Assembly: GCA_963575745.1 (NCBI GenBank)
Contig: CAUYUJ010007225.1
Location: forward strand, 406,734 to 470,733
Reading direction: 5' to 3'
DNA: 64,000 bases
Source of the DNA: Prorocentrum cordatum
Taxonomy: Eukaryota > Sar > Dinophyceae > Prorocentrales > Prorocentraceae
Part shown: piece after piece, positions 45,896 through 55,523 of the stretch
Layout of the letters: every line of letters begins with the position of its first letter
Numbering within the stretch: position 1 is the stretch's first letter
Program-made: the position numbers and the translations under genes
Notes under the pieces: model-generated
Databases searched by the model: none
The model's input: the letters and a program-made list of their open reading frames with translations, nothing else
What the model was told of the DNA's origin: nothing

Positions 45896-47205
45896 TCATT
45901 TGTGCAGCTCGCAGCTGTCAGCTCCAATGCTCGCGCAACCATCCCATCCACCCGCCCGCAACTTGTCTTGCAAACCCATGCGGTGGCGATTGCGATGAAT
46001 GCTTGGTCCTAGCTGGTCCATCTCTTCGGCCGCGCCAGCCTGCGCATGCACCTGCGCGCGGCGATCAGATAGTCTGGCGCGACCGACGCGGCCGCGGTGG
46101 CGCTGCCCGCTAGGCACGTCCCAGCTGGCACTTCAGTGCGAGTCGGCGACCTGGGCGGCCGCGGTATCGTGGCAACGTCGACGACGGTAGACACGATGAT
46201 GATCGTATCCATGCGGGTGACGATGTTGACAAGGACGACGGCACGGCCAACGACGGCGCCGATGCTTGTCACGCCGGCGACGATGACGCCGTCCTCGCGT
46301 CGGTGACGGTGATGAAGGTTTTGGATGGAGTTCGACATGCGCGCGCGGCCGACGCGCGAGTGGCCCGCATGGTTTGAGTTGGCACCGATCGTGGCCCCCC
46401 AGCACGCACGCAAGGGTGTTCGAATCATTTCGGCATGCGGCGTGGAGAAGCCCGTTTGATAGACTTCAGCGACAATACTATAAAACCGATGGTTTCTTTC
46501 AGGATTCGCAAGAGCACGAGCGCAAGTTTTTTTTGCTTAGAGAATTAAAAATATACAAATATACTTTTCTTAAACAGAAATTGCGAAGACGTTTTTTGTT
46601 TGTTTGTTTTGGTTTCGCGACGCTCGGTTTCGAAATCCTCGCGAACCCTATGGTTTTTGACGGATTTCGGCATGCGCGCGACGACGCGCACGCGCGAACT
46701 TCGTCCCACTTTTTGCAAAGGGCTCTCGCGACAACGCGCGCGCAAAAATGTTCAAACGATGTCGACACGCGCGCGCGCGAGGCCCGTTTGGTATTTTTTG
46801 GGTTTGAACATGTAGAGCAACCAGTGGTTTTCTTAAGAATTCGCAGGAACGCGCGCAAGTTGTTCTTGAACATCCGTGTTGCGGAACCAAATGTTTGTTG
46901 TATGTTTTTTGACACTCGATTCTGAAATCCTTACGACACTTAAGGTTTTTGAATAATTTCGGCATGCGCGCGCGATGGCGCGCGCGTGTGGAAACTGATA
47001 ACTTTTGATGAACGAGTGTGCGCGCAAAACATGCTTTGGCAGAGGATGACGGGGGGGGGGGGGGTCGATACTGGTTGGGCTTGGGTGGTGTGAGTTGATA
47101 TTCCGGATGGGCGATGAGGCAGAATCATACGCAAATAACAATACGAAACAGGGGCACGGATAATCAGGGTGAGTCGAATCTATTCTCTTTTAATACAAGA
47201 GAATG
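45896..47205 (+). repeat. Family B modular repeat, copy 8 (tandem)
   Basis: Directly abuts copy 7. Module A is missing; block B (CCATCCACCCGCCCGCAACT), module C (45985-46320), D units (46320-47050), G and F (TCTATTCTCTTTTAATACAA, 47178-47197) are all present. The absence of A shows that TGC boxes can be lost or gained independently. Confidence 0.83.
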
Positions 47206-48908
47206 TGGTGCAATCGCAGTGGTTTAATTTCTGTGGTGCGCACTGTATATGTTGTGCAATCTGCGTGGTGCAAACTGTGTGGGGTAATATACGTCGTGCG
47301 CTGCATGTTGTTTAATCTATGTTGCGCATTCCATGTGGTGCAATCTATGTGGTGCAATTGGTTTTAACAAGCGGGTTGACACATCACATGTTCTTGCAAA
47401 CGTCCCACCCACCACCCGCAACTCGGTTTACAAAACCCATGCGGTGGCATTTCCATGCGTGCTTGGCGTTGGTTGGTGCATCTCTGCGGCCGCGCCAACC
47501 CTAGCACGCGCGCGCAGCAGCCAGTTAGTTTGGCGCCACCGACGCGGCCGCGGTGGCGCTGCCCGCTGGGCACATCCCAGCGGCCACTTCAATGCGAGTG
47601 GGCGACTTCGGCGGGCACGGTACCATGGCAACGTCGACGACGGTAGACACGATGATGATAGAAGCGATGCTGGTGGCGACGTTGACACCGACGAAGGCGC
47701 GGCCAGTGCGGGCGCCGATGCTGATCACGCCGGCGGCGATGACGGCGTCCTCGCGTCGGTGATGAAGGTTTTGGAAAGAGTTCGACATGCGCGCGCGGCC
47801 GACGCGCGAGAGTGGCCCGAATGGTTTTACTTGATATGGATCGTGCCCTCACAATGCGCGCGCAAGGGCGTGCGAATGATGTCGGCATTCGGCGCCAGAG
47901 GCCCGTTGGCAGAATTCCATGAACAGGTTGAATTGAAAACAAACCATATCTTTTCCAAGAATGCGCAAGTGCTCGAGCGCACGTTTTGACGTTTTGTTTT
48001 TTTGGGGGGCGCCTCGCTACGAAACTGAAGTTTGTTGACGGATTTTGGCATGCGCGCGCGACGACGCGCGCAAGGGTTATCAAACGATTTCGACATGCGC
48101 GCTCGCGAAGCCTGTTTGGTAGCATTTTATGAATATGTAGAAAACCAATGGTTTTCTTAAGAGTTCGCAAGAACGCGCGCACGTTTTTTGTTTGTTTGTT
48201 TGAAATCCGTGTTGCGAAACTAAATGTTGTTATCTGGTTCTTGGACACTCGATTTTAACATCCTTACGAAACCTAAGGTTGTTGAACCATTTCGGCATGC
48301 GATCGCGACGACGCGCGCGTGTACACTTCGTCCCGTCTTTTGGAAGGGATGGTTGAAAACTATTGATTTTTGATGAACGAAAGCGCGCGTAGTGTTCGCA
48401 AAGGATGACAGGGGGGGCCGAGACCGGCCTGCCTGGCATGGTATGGACCCAAATTTAGGATGGACGATGGGGCAGAGTCATATGTAACGATACTGGAGAA
48501 AACCCAACTCATAATCTTTTTAAGGCTGTAGGGGGCTATAGGGTTATAGGGCTATAAGGCTCTGAGGCTATAGGGCCATTGGGCTGTAGGGCTATAAGGC
48601 CATAGGGCTATAAGGCCAGAAGGCTATAGGGCTATTCGGGCTATAAGGCTATTGGGCTATAGGGCTATAGAGCTATAGGGCTATAGGGCTATAGGGCTGT
48701 AGGGCTATAGGGCTGTAAGGCTATAGGGCAATAGGGCTACCGGGCACCCGGGCGTGCCGCCGAAATCCGCGCCAAACCTCACCAAACCATATGAATCCGC
48801 TCGGACCCCTACAGGGGCAAGCTCTGATTGGGGAAATTGCAGTACGAAGGGGGGAGTTGATAATCCAGGGGGGGGGGGTAGGCTCTATTCTTTTTAAAAA
48901 AAGGAGAA
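47206..48908 (+). repeat. Family B modular repeat, copy 9 (tandem), holding the 8-mer element
   Basis: TGC boxes (47208-47365), block B with a deletion (TCCCACCCACCACCCGCAAC), module C (47440-47775), D (47775-48400), G split by the 8-mer element at 48502-48833 (before: GATGGGGCAGAGTCATATGT; after: AAATTGCAGTACGAAGGGGG), and F (about 48872-48908). The plus frame 47333-47989 (218 codons) covers A to D and contains RARYHGNVDDGRHDDD, also seen with changes in copies 4 and 7. Confidence 0.83.
48502..48833 (-). mobile_element. 8-mer (TAGGGCTA) element, copy 2
   Basis: 332 bp, bounded by ACCCAACTCA (48502) and CTGATTGGGG (48824-48833), inverse in orientation to copy 1. The array of TAGGGCTA units (48535-48740) is followed by GGGCACCCGGGC, GCCGCCGAAATCCGCGCC, ATCCGCTCGGACCCCTACAG and GGGCAAGCTCTGATTGGGG, which is the reverse complement of the left part of copy 1. 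It splits segment G of family B copy 9 at the place where copy 1 splits copy 6. Confidence 0.8.
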
Positions 48909-49172
48909 TCTACGGGCTGCGACAAGGCGGCGGCGGCGGCGACCACGGAGCCGCCAAACCGCCATGCAGGCCCACACGACGGGCGGCGACGAGGCGGCGA
49001 CGGGGCGGCGACGGCGACCACGGAACCGCCAGACCGCCACGCAGGCCCAGACGACGGGTGGTGACGAGGCGGCGACGGCGACCACGGAGCCGCCAGACCG
49101 CCACGCAGGCCCTTTTCCTTAGAAGACTTCCAAGAAACCCTAATTACAACCACTGTTTGGGGAATCTCGGGA
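48909..49172 (+). repeat. Module E with tail
   Basis: Follows junction F. Units of about 62-77 bp start near 48942, 49018 and 49080 (CCACGGAGCCGCCARACCGC), then a tail TTCCAAGAAACCCTAATTAC to CACTGTTTGGGGAATCTC. Same position after F and same CACTGTTTGGGGA ending as the modules at 20.5 and 35.7 kb. Confidence 0.75.
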
Positions 49173-49960
49173 CACATTCTTCGTCAATCTCTTAAGGTCC
49201 TAAGGTGCTTCTGCGGGTATCTGGGGCTTTCGGGGGATACTGTCTCCCTGGGGTGCTTGGGTGCTTGCGGGACGGCTGGCTTCTTTGTCGATGCGCCCAC
49301 TGTAGCCGACACAAAACCACGACAACATCCCACCAGTCATCTGGTTCGAGCTAAAGGCTCTGACAGGGGGACAACGAAACTAGAGAATTAAGCCTACGTC
49401 CTGCAACGTCACGGGCTTACTGAACATGATTATCGGAGACTGGAACCACATGTTTAAAACATATACGACGTGGGTGCACGGGGCTTGTCGCCAACGAGCG
49501 TGGACTACGCATGGAACCGCATATGCACATTCCCGTTCAACCTTCGCTCATACCACACCCCTTCTGACTCTGCCGGCCAGGAGCTTCTCGATCGCGGTGG
49601 GGTCATCGATCTGGAATTCCTGGAAGCAAGCGGGCATGATAGTTTGAGTCATGAAATATCTGCACATGACATTCAGCGTGGTCGTGCCAATGTTCCTGCA
49701 GCCCCAAAGGCTTCAACTCCTTCTGCCGACGCCGGGAATCCGTAGGGTCTAGCCGCCAACGTGCCGCAGGCACTGAGTGGAGTGTCCCCAGGGTCTCCAG
49801 AGGGTCTCCGATCCCGAATGCGATAGAATCTTCTCAACGCTCTGGGGAGGTGGCGCGTGCCTCTTGGTTTTTGCCGCGTGCCTTTGTGCGTTTCCCCGTG
49901 ACTTTTCCATCTCGCGTATTTCGGGGCATGTGTTTCCAACACTGCCTAACTGGTACCCAG
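49173..49960. other. Unique sequence, no gene recognised
   Basis: Moderate-GC DNA without repeats I can see. Frames up to about 90 codons on the plus strand have no recognisable motif. Confidence 0.4.
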
Positions 49961-51350
49961 GACCGTCGTGGAGCTCTCTCGGGCGCCTCTTGGGCCGTCT
50001 CGGAGGCCCTGTGCGACGGCCCAAGAGGCCAGCATCGTCCCGACCCCTTATTGCTTCGTAAGATTTTCGGGCTATCTCGTCTTCGCCTTGAGATCGCCCA
50101 AGATGGCCCATGCGGCCCCCAAGTTCACCCCGAGATGGCCCAAGAGGCCCCAAGAGGGGCCCAAGGCGGCTCCAAGACGGGAAACACGAACTGACGTCAC
50201 TTCGAACCCTCCGCCACAACATAGCCCCAAGCTCCCTCCAGTGGCTCCCAAGAGGTCTCCAGAGGCGCCCCCCCAGGAGGCCCCCAGCCACCTTCAAGAG
50301 GCATCTGGGATGCCCCACACGAAACCTTTTACATCCTGCATCCAGACCACCAGATCCACCGCCCGCTGCCGTTTGCAAGGGCTCCCAACTTCGCGCTTCG
50401 CGCTCCGCGAAGCGCGAAGCGCGAATAACTTCGCGCTCTCGCGCCGCCACCCCAAAGGGAGAAAAGGAGGACGAGGAGGAGGGGGAGAAGGAACGAGGAC
50501 CGCGAAGCGCGAAGCGCGAATAACTTCGCGCCCTCGAGGGAGCCCTTGGTTTGCAAGAATGGGGGGTTGCACGGCGTGCCAAATTTTTACTGACGCTTTG
50601 GGCCCCTCCCGAACTGGTTTCGGCTGCGCACTCCGTGGGCCCAAGATGGCTTCACGATGCCCAGATGGTCTCCACGACGGTCGAAGAGAACTCCAAGTTC
50701 GGCCCCAAGATGGCCCGATATGGCTCCAGGCCTGCCGAAGAGGCCCGACAACGGTCTAAGAGCCCTCCAACATGCCCCGCACGAAGGCCCGAAGAGGTCA
50801 AACTCACTGATGCCCCCTAGGTTTTTGACTGATTATAGCGCTCCCGACTTTTAGGGCTTCTGGAAGCCAAACGGCTCCAGAAGCCTCCAAGAGGGCCCCA
50901 AGGTGACTTGAGAAGCCCCCCAAGGCAGCCCCAAGAGGACCCCCAAGACGGCCCTGGGTGCCCCAAGGTGGCCCCGAGACGGCCCAGTTAGGCTCCCAAG
51001 ATGGCCTCCGCAGGCCAAGACGTCCCCCGAGAGGCTCCTGGACCCCCCAAGAGGCCCCCAAGAGGCCCATCACATGCCCCCCAGGAGGGCCTCAAGAGGC
51101 CCCGTCTTCTTCTTCCTCCTCGTCCTCCTCCTTCTCCTCCTCCTCCTGCTTCTCCCCCCCCCCCCTCCCCCTCGCCCTCCCTCATCCTCCTCTCCCTCCC
51201 AAGTGTTCTCTCGAGGTTCTCAACAACGGCTGGGGGAACACATAGTCCAATACCTTGGACAAGCTTTGCCCCAACGTTTGGCCACATGGGCATTTCCCAA
51301 AAAGCAGGGAGCGGCAGTGGTTCGCCGTGTGCGCCTTCGATAGGCATCTC
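49961..51350 (+). repeat. Family A composite, copy 6
   Basis: CAAGANGGCC minisatellite in two stretches (49985-50330 and 50640-51090), CTC tract (51108-51170), and conserved tail with ACAACGGCTGGGGGAACACA at 51223, CTTTGCCCCAACGTTTGGCC, GGGCATTTCCCAAAA and GAGCGGCAGTGGTTCGCCGT. The tail matches the copies at 18.12 and 19.59 kb. A GCGAAGCGC palindrome lies between the two minisatellite stretches. Confidence 0.75.
50389..50419. other. Perfect 14-bp hairpin of TTCGCGC/GCGCGAA
   Basis: Arms 50389-50402 and 50406-50419 are perfectly complementary around a 3-nt loop (CTC). The same GCGAAGCGCGAAGCGCGAAT string recurs at about 50503-50522 without the partner arm. Confidence 0.85.
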
Positions 51351-52515
51351 TGTTCTGGGCTCTGAAACTCTTTCGCATTCTCCAACCGGGCTGCGACCGC
51401 ATTCCACCAACGCAGCCGCCTTTGCCTTGCTGCTGCCAGCTGCCACGACCACCCACCAACGTTTGCATGAGAATACCCGCCACCGTGCCCCGAGGCACGA
51501 AGTGGAGCGTCCTCAGGCCCCGTCGAGTTCTCCGTGGTGAGCCTTGTAACGGCTCCTCTCGGGCCCAGGCCTTCGAGGTCTGGGCGCTCTCGGGCGTTCT
51601 CGGGGCGTGGCGCGTTGACGTTGCAAGGCCTCGGGGGCATGGCTCGGAGTGCACACTTCCAGCGCTCCCGGTGATGGTCCCATGGGGCCGTCCTGGGGCT
51701 TTCTTGTGGACCGTTCGGGCCGTCTGGGAGGCCCCACGGGGCTGGCCCAAGACGCCCAAACCAATGAACGTCACTGTTTTTTACAATGGCTATCGCGTGC
51801 TCCAGTTTGCGGTCTTCAGAGCGTCTCCCGAAAAGCGCGGCGCAGCGCAGGCCGTGGCCCCAGAGATGGCTGGAGCCAGTGGCTTGTGGCTTCAGCCAAG
51901 GCTACGGCCTCCAACACATTCGGACACAGACGCACGCACACATACCTTTTCGCGTCGGCGGCCCAATGGAATCCAACATGATCGGCACGGAATTCTAGCC
52001 AAGACATGCGGAGCGATCCAACGACTGAGACCGAAGGGACAAGACCGGGCCGCACGGGCCCCAGAGACCAGGGCATTCTTGGATGCCCCTATCGCGAAAA
52101 GCGGCACAATATCCACAGCGCGTAGGCTGAGACTACCCTGAAGCAAACAAGCGACAAACGCGCACACGCACGTGAACGCACGCGCTCATTCATGCACGCA
52201 TGTACGGACCCACGCACTTACTCACCCACCCCCCTGTTTCTAGCGCTTCTGGCGATGTGCAGCACCATCGTGCCAAATGTGTGGCGACCTCGCTCGAATC
52301 CAACTGTCGGGGCCCAGGCGAAAGGGCAAGCTAAACAAGCAGCAGGACAAGTGGAGGGAGCAACACGAGGCGCACACCAGTGGACCGTGTGCTTCGAGAC
52401 ATTCGAGAGGGAGGCAAAGGTGGCGTTGCCCAAACCCACCCAAACCTCCACACCTCCATATCCCCTGACACCCACACACCTACCCACGCACCCACACTCC
52501 CACACGCCAACGCAC
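51351..52515. other. Unique sequence downstream of the LINE, no gene recognised
   Basis: GC-rich; short overlapping frames. It may include a 3' untranslated part of the minus-strand LINE at its right edge, but I see no poly(A) or short-repeat tail that would mark the element's 3' end. Confidence 0.35.
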
Positions 52516-52596
52516 ACTTCTTCTTCTTCTTCTTCTCCTCCTCCTCCTCCTCCTCCTCCTTCTCCTTTTCCTCCTCCTCCTCCTCCGCGAGCCTGC
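52516..52596 (+). repeat. TTC then CTC tract
   Basis: (TTC)n merging into (CTC)n with a few CTTTTC interruptions. On the minus strand it lies just downstream of the last LINE reading frame. Confidence 0.9.
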
Positions 52597-52999
52597 GCCT
52601 CCGCAAACTCTCTTCCTAACCTCCGCGCCCGGGCCCACCCCCCGCCGCGCGCCGCCGAGCGCTTCCGCGCCCGCGCGCTGTCTGCCGAGGCGCCACCAGC
52701 GCCGACGTAGCGCCCAGGCCAGCCGCCGGGGCAGCAGCAGCCCTAAGCTCCTGAGCCACCGCCGGGCTGTCGGAGTCTCCGGCGTGCTCGAGCAGGCGCC
52801 ACAGATGGTAGCGGACCGCCAGGAGGCGCGCCTGCCGCCACATGTCTCTCTCGTGTGGGCCCAGTGCGAGGCGAGCGAGGGGCGCGCCACCGAGATCCGC
52901 TCGGAGCCGGAGCGCCCGGCTGACTGCCCAGTCAGCGCGTGGGCAGCGCAACAAATGGACCAAATTGTCGTCCTCAATGTCCCGCTCGATCGGGGATCT

Positions 53000-53235
53000 G
53001 CGGACCCGGGTCAATCCAGACCCGGGGTCAGTCAGGCCGCCAGGCCTTGCAGAATCCTGCAATATCCTGCGAGATCCTGCACCCAAGCCCGGGTCAATGC
53101 GAAGGATCCTGCAAAATCCTGCAGGATCCTGCACCCAAGCCCGGGTCAATGCGACCCTGGCCCTGCAGGATCCTGCAAGACCGGGCGCTCTGGCTGACCC
53201 CCGTTTGCATTGACCCCCGTCCCCGGGCTCCCGAC
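53000..53235. repeat. GGATCCTGCA / CCCGGGTCAATGC minisatellite
   Basis: Units such as GATCCTGCACCCAAGCCCGG and GTCAATGCGA recur in irregular order. It separates the C-rich motif of the LINE C-terminus from the HLLRCP motif, so it expanded inside or inserted into the element. Confidence 0.85.
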
Positions 53236-53524
53236 TCGAGCGGCAGGCAGCGGCACCGGCAGGGGAAGAGCCAGCCGGCTCCGCGGCCCTGCATCCGGTG
53301 CCCAGTGGGCCAGGCCATCAGCCAAGTCTTCGCGAGAACTTGTCTCCAGGCCGGGGGCAGACGAGACGTGCGGCGTCGCACCACGCCCCAGTTCACGTCA
53401 GGGGCAGGCACGAGGCCGGCGAGGTCGTCCGGGCAGATGGCCCTCCCGAGCGCGGTCGTGAGACGGGTCTGGAGCCGGGCTGCCCGCGCGCTCCGTTCGT
53501 CTGCACCTTCTGCATCCGCGTCGG

Positions 53525-53630
53525 AGGAGGAGGAGGAGGAGGAGGGGGAGGAGGAGGAGGAGGTGGAGGAGGGGGAGGAGGAGGAGGAGGAGGAGGAGGA
53601 GGAGGAGGAGGAGGAGGAGGAGGAGGAGGG
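53525..53630 (+). repeat. GGA tract inside the LINE
   Basis: (GGA)n with GGG and GTG interruptions. On the coding (minus) strand it reads as poly-Pro, poly-Ser or poly-Leu depending on frame. Confidence 0.95.
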
Positions 53631-53820
53631 CCCGCACTCTGGAGGCCGCGAAGCTGCGGGAGCCCGCGCGCCGCCTCTGCCATGAGGCACGCGAGCGGAG
53701 TGCTCTTCCAGAGGAGGGGGGAGCAGCCGCCATCCGTCACTGCGGGGAGTGGATGGGATAGCGACGCCCGCTCGAGCCGTTCTCGCGCAGGAGGCCAATC
53801 GACGATCACTGCGGCTGCCC

Positions 53821-55523
53821 TCATCCTCGCCGCGGCCCCGCGGGGGAAGACGAAGACCGGCTGCGGGCAGCCCCACTCGCCCATGTGGTGCCAGTCCATC
53901 CGGCGGCTCGCGGTAGGGGGCACCTTGGCGGGGGCACCTTGGCGATCGAGCTGAAGAGCCCCAGCTCCACCCTCCCTAGGCTCCACGGAACGGGCACGAG
54001 CTGGTTCTTGTAGCTCAGGACGCTGACGGCCCGGGTATTGTACTTGTACGCTCTGATTGCAGTCGAAGCTCTGCTGCGACTGATCGTCTTCGCTCGGGCC
54101 CTCCAATTGGCCACCTCCTTGGCGATGTTGTCCCCGTCCTTTGCCCCGTGCCCCAGCATCAATCCCAAGCAGGTGATCATGTCTTGGATCTTGAACCGGT
54201 CCCACTCGGGAGAGAGCCGGGCGAGCTGGGACCGCGCCGCTTCCAGTGGCCGGCTCCATGGGGCAACTGTCCGCTATGCAGTGCACTTCGCAGCCTTCAG
54301 GGCGAGCTGCGCAAAGCGCTCCGTCCAGCCGGAAGCCCTCACCAACTCCTTGCCGGCCCGCCACGTACGAGCCACCGCGCCGACGTCGTCCGCGCAGCAA
54401 CGGGTGGTTCCCTCGCCTTGGGCGTCCACAGTCGCCCACACGTCGAGGAAGATGGGGCTGCTCCCGAAGATAAAAAACATCCCCGCTGGGGGGGCACCCC
54501 TGCAGCGCCCCGCAGAGCACGACGAAGAGCGACGGTGCCACGCTGCCCGAGCAGGGAAAGGCCGCCGCCCCGAAGTAGATCCCCTCCACTGCCACAGTGA
54601 AACCGCGCGGTAGCTCGTAGGCCCTGAGTGCTGCGAGGAGCCACCCCCGCCGACCGATGGGAAGGCCTGCGCAAAATCGAAAGCTCACAGCATCGGCGCG
54701 AAAGGCACGTGCCAGCAGTGTCCTCGCCTCCTCGCCACCGCTCCTCGCCGCGCCTTCTCTTCGCCTCCGCGCCCCCTCCTCTTCTCCTCCTCGCCTCCGC
54801 GCCTCCTTCGGGGGCGTCTCCGCTCTGGCGACTCGCGCCGCCGCGTCGAGCAGCTCCACCCCGTTGCTCAGAGAGCTCTGGCCCCGTGCGAAGCCGTGCT
54901 GGTGCGGCGGGGCCACGCGCTGCACCGCGCGATGCGCGCGGTGGTGCAGTGCGCTGCGCGCCACCGTGCTAGAGTTCAGCTTGAGCGCGAGCGGGCGAGT
55001 GTTGCCTGGCGCTCGGGCCGCCCGCTCCTCCTCATCCTGGGCGCCCCCCCCCTTAGGTGGGAAAATGGCCACCGCGTAGTCGAACGGCGGCAGCGTGCGC
55101 TGGCTGCCGCGTAACCGCACCAAGCGTTCCCGCAGCGCGTTGCAGGCCGTCAGACTCCGCCGGGCAGCGCGCGGCAGTCCGTCCAGGCCAGGCGCCGAGC
55201 ACCGCCGCCTCGCGAGCGAGCGCACGATATCGCCCTTCCGGGGTGGCGGCAGCTCGCCGATCAGCTCCTCCTGGGCGAAGCGGGCCAAGCGCTGCTGGTG
55301 CCCGCGCTCGGAGGGGGGTCTTGCTCGCGAACGCAGGGCCCCAATGCTCCACGAACGCAGCCTTCGTGACCTCCGCGCTGGTGACCGCAGCCTCCGCCGT
55401 GCGCCCGCCCACTAGCGCCTCGCGGCTCCGCAGGGGGCTCCGCGGCAACGCGCGCCGTCGAACCGCCCGCTGCAGCCCTCGCGCCCTACTCCTCCTCCTC
55501 CTCCTCCTCCTCCTCCTCCTCAT
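53821..55523 (-). pseudogene. LINE reverse transcriptase domain (frameshifted)
   Basis: The frame of the endonuclease continues past the 55524 stop through RTAEAAVTSAEVTKAAFVEH, then shifts by one at a C-run (about 55315-55321). The next frame gives RRRCSAPGLDGLP, DYAVAIFPPKG, NTRPLALKLNSSTVARS and HQHGFARGQSSLSNGVELLD, matching early RT motifs, then a GGAGGC-expanded spacer, EGIYFGAAAFPCSGSVAP and LCGALQGCPPSG. A second shift at a T6 run (about 54474-54479) leads to EGTTRCCADDVGAVARTWRA, where CADD (about 54390) is the YADD-equivalent catalytic motif. After a TAG at 54274 the same frame gives CLGLMLGHGAKDGDNIAKEV and a thumb-like region. Expected DNA polymerase activity would be target-primed reverse transcription; this copy is not functional as assembled. 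Confidence 0.83.

Larger units (their letters stand above)
52616..53876 (-). pseudogene. LINE C-terminal region (fragment)
   Basis: Two frames hold the sequence. Frame 53876-53094 includes QVLAKTWLMAWPTGHRM (about 53.3 kb), and frame 53149-52616 includes IERDIEDDNLVHLLRCPRAD followed by W and an Arg/Leu-rich helix ending near VRYHLWRLLEHAGDS. The HLLRCP stretch, with an upstream CRCRC, resembles the zinc-knuckle-like C-terminus of many LINE proteins; that assignment is an inference. Between the two pieces a minisatellite (53000-53235) breaks the frame, and a GGA tract (53525-53630) separates them from the RT. Confidence 0.6.

Noticed and set aside
20740-47370. TGC-box arrays (GTGGTGCAATCTATGTGGTGCAA-like) as a CRISPR array or tRNA cluster
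   Set aside because: Units are 11-14 bp, degenerate and without unique spacers; no cloverleaf can be drawn.
44590-47989. Family B module C as a protein gene (frames of 201 and 218 codons with RARYHGNVD...GRHDDD)
   Set aside because: Between copies the differences are spread over all codon positions and include frame-changing indels at the ends, so common ancestry of non-coding repeats is the better explanation. A formal substitution test would settle it.
42320-48740. TAGCCCTA/TAGGGCTA arrays as interstitial telomere
   Set aside because: The 8-mer differs from the TTTAGGG telomere type expected in algae, and the arrays are internal parts of a bounded element found in both orientations.
53393-55288. 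A single 631-codon minus frame as the complete LINE protein
   Set aside because: Only its first third matches RT. The CADD motif and the thumb lie in another frame, and the C-terminal part is poly-Pro from a GGA tract.
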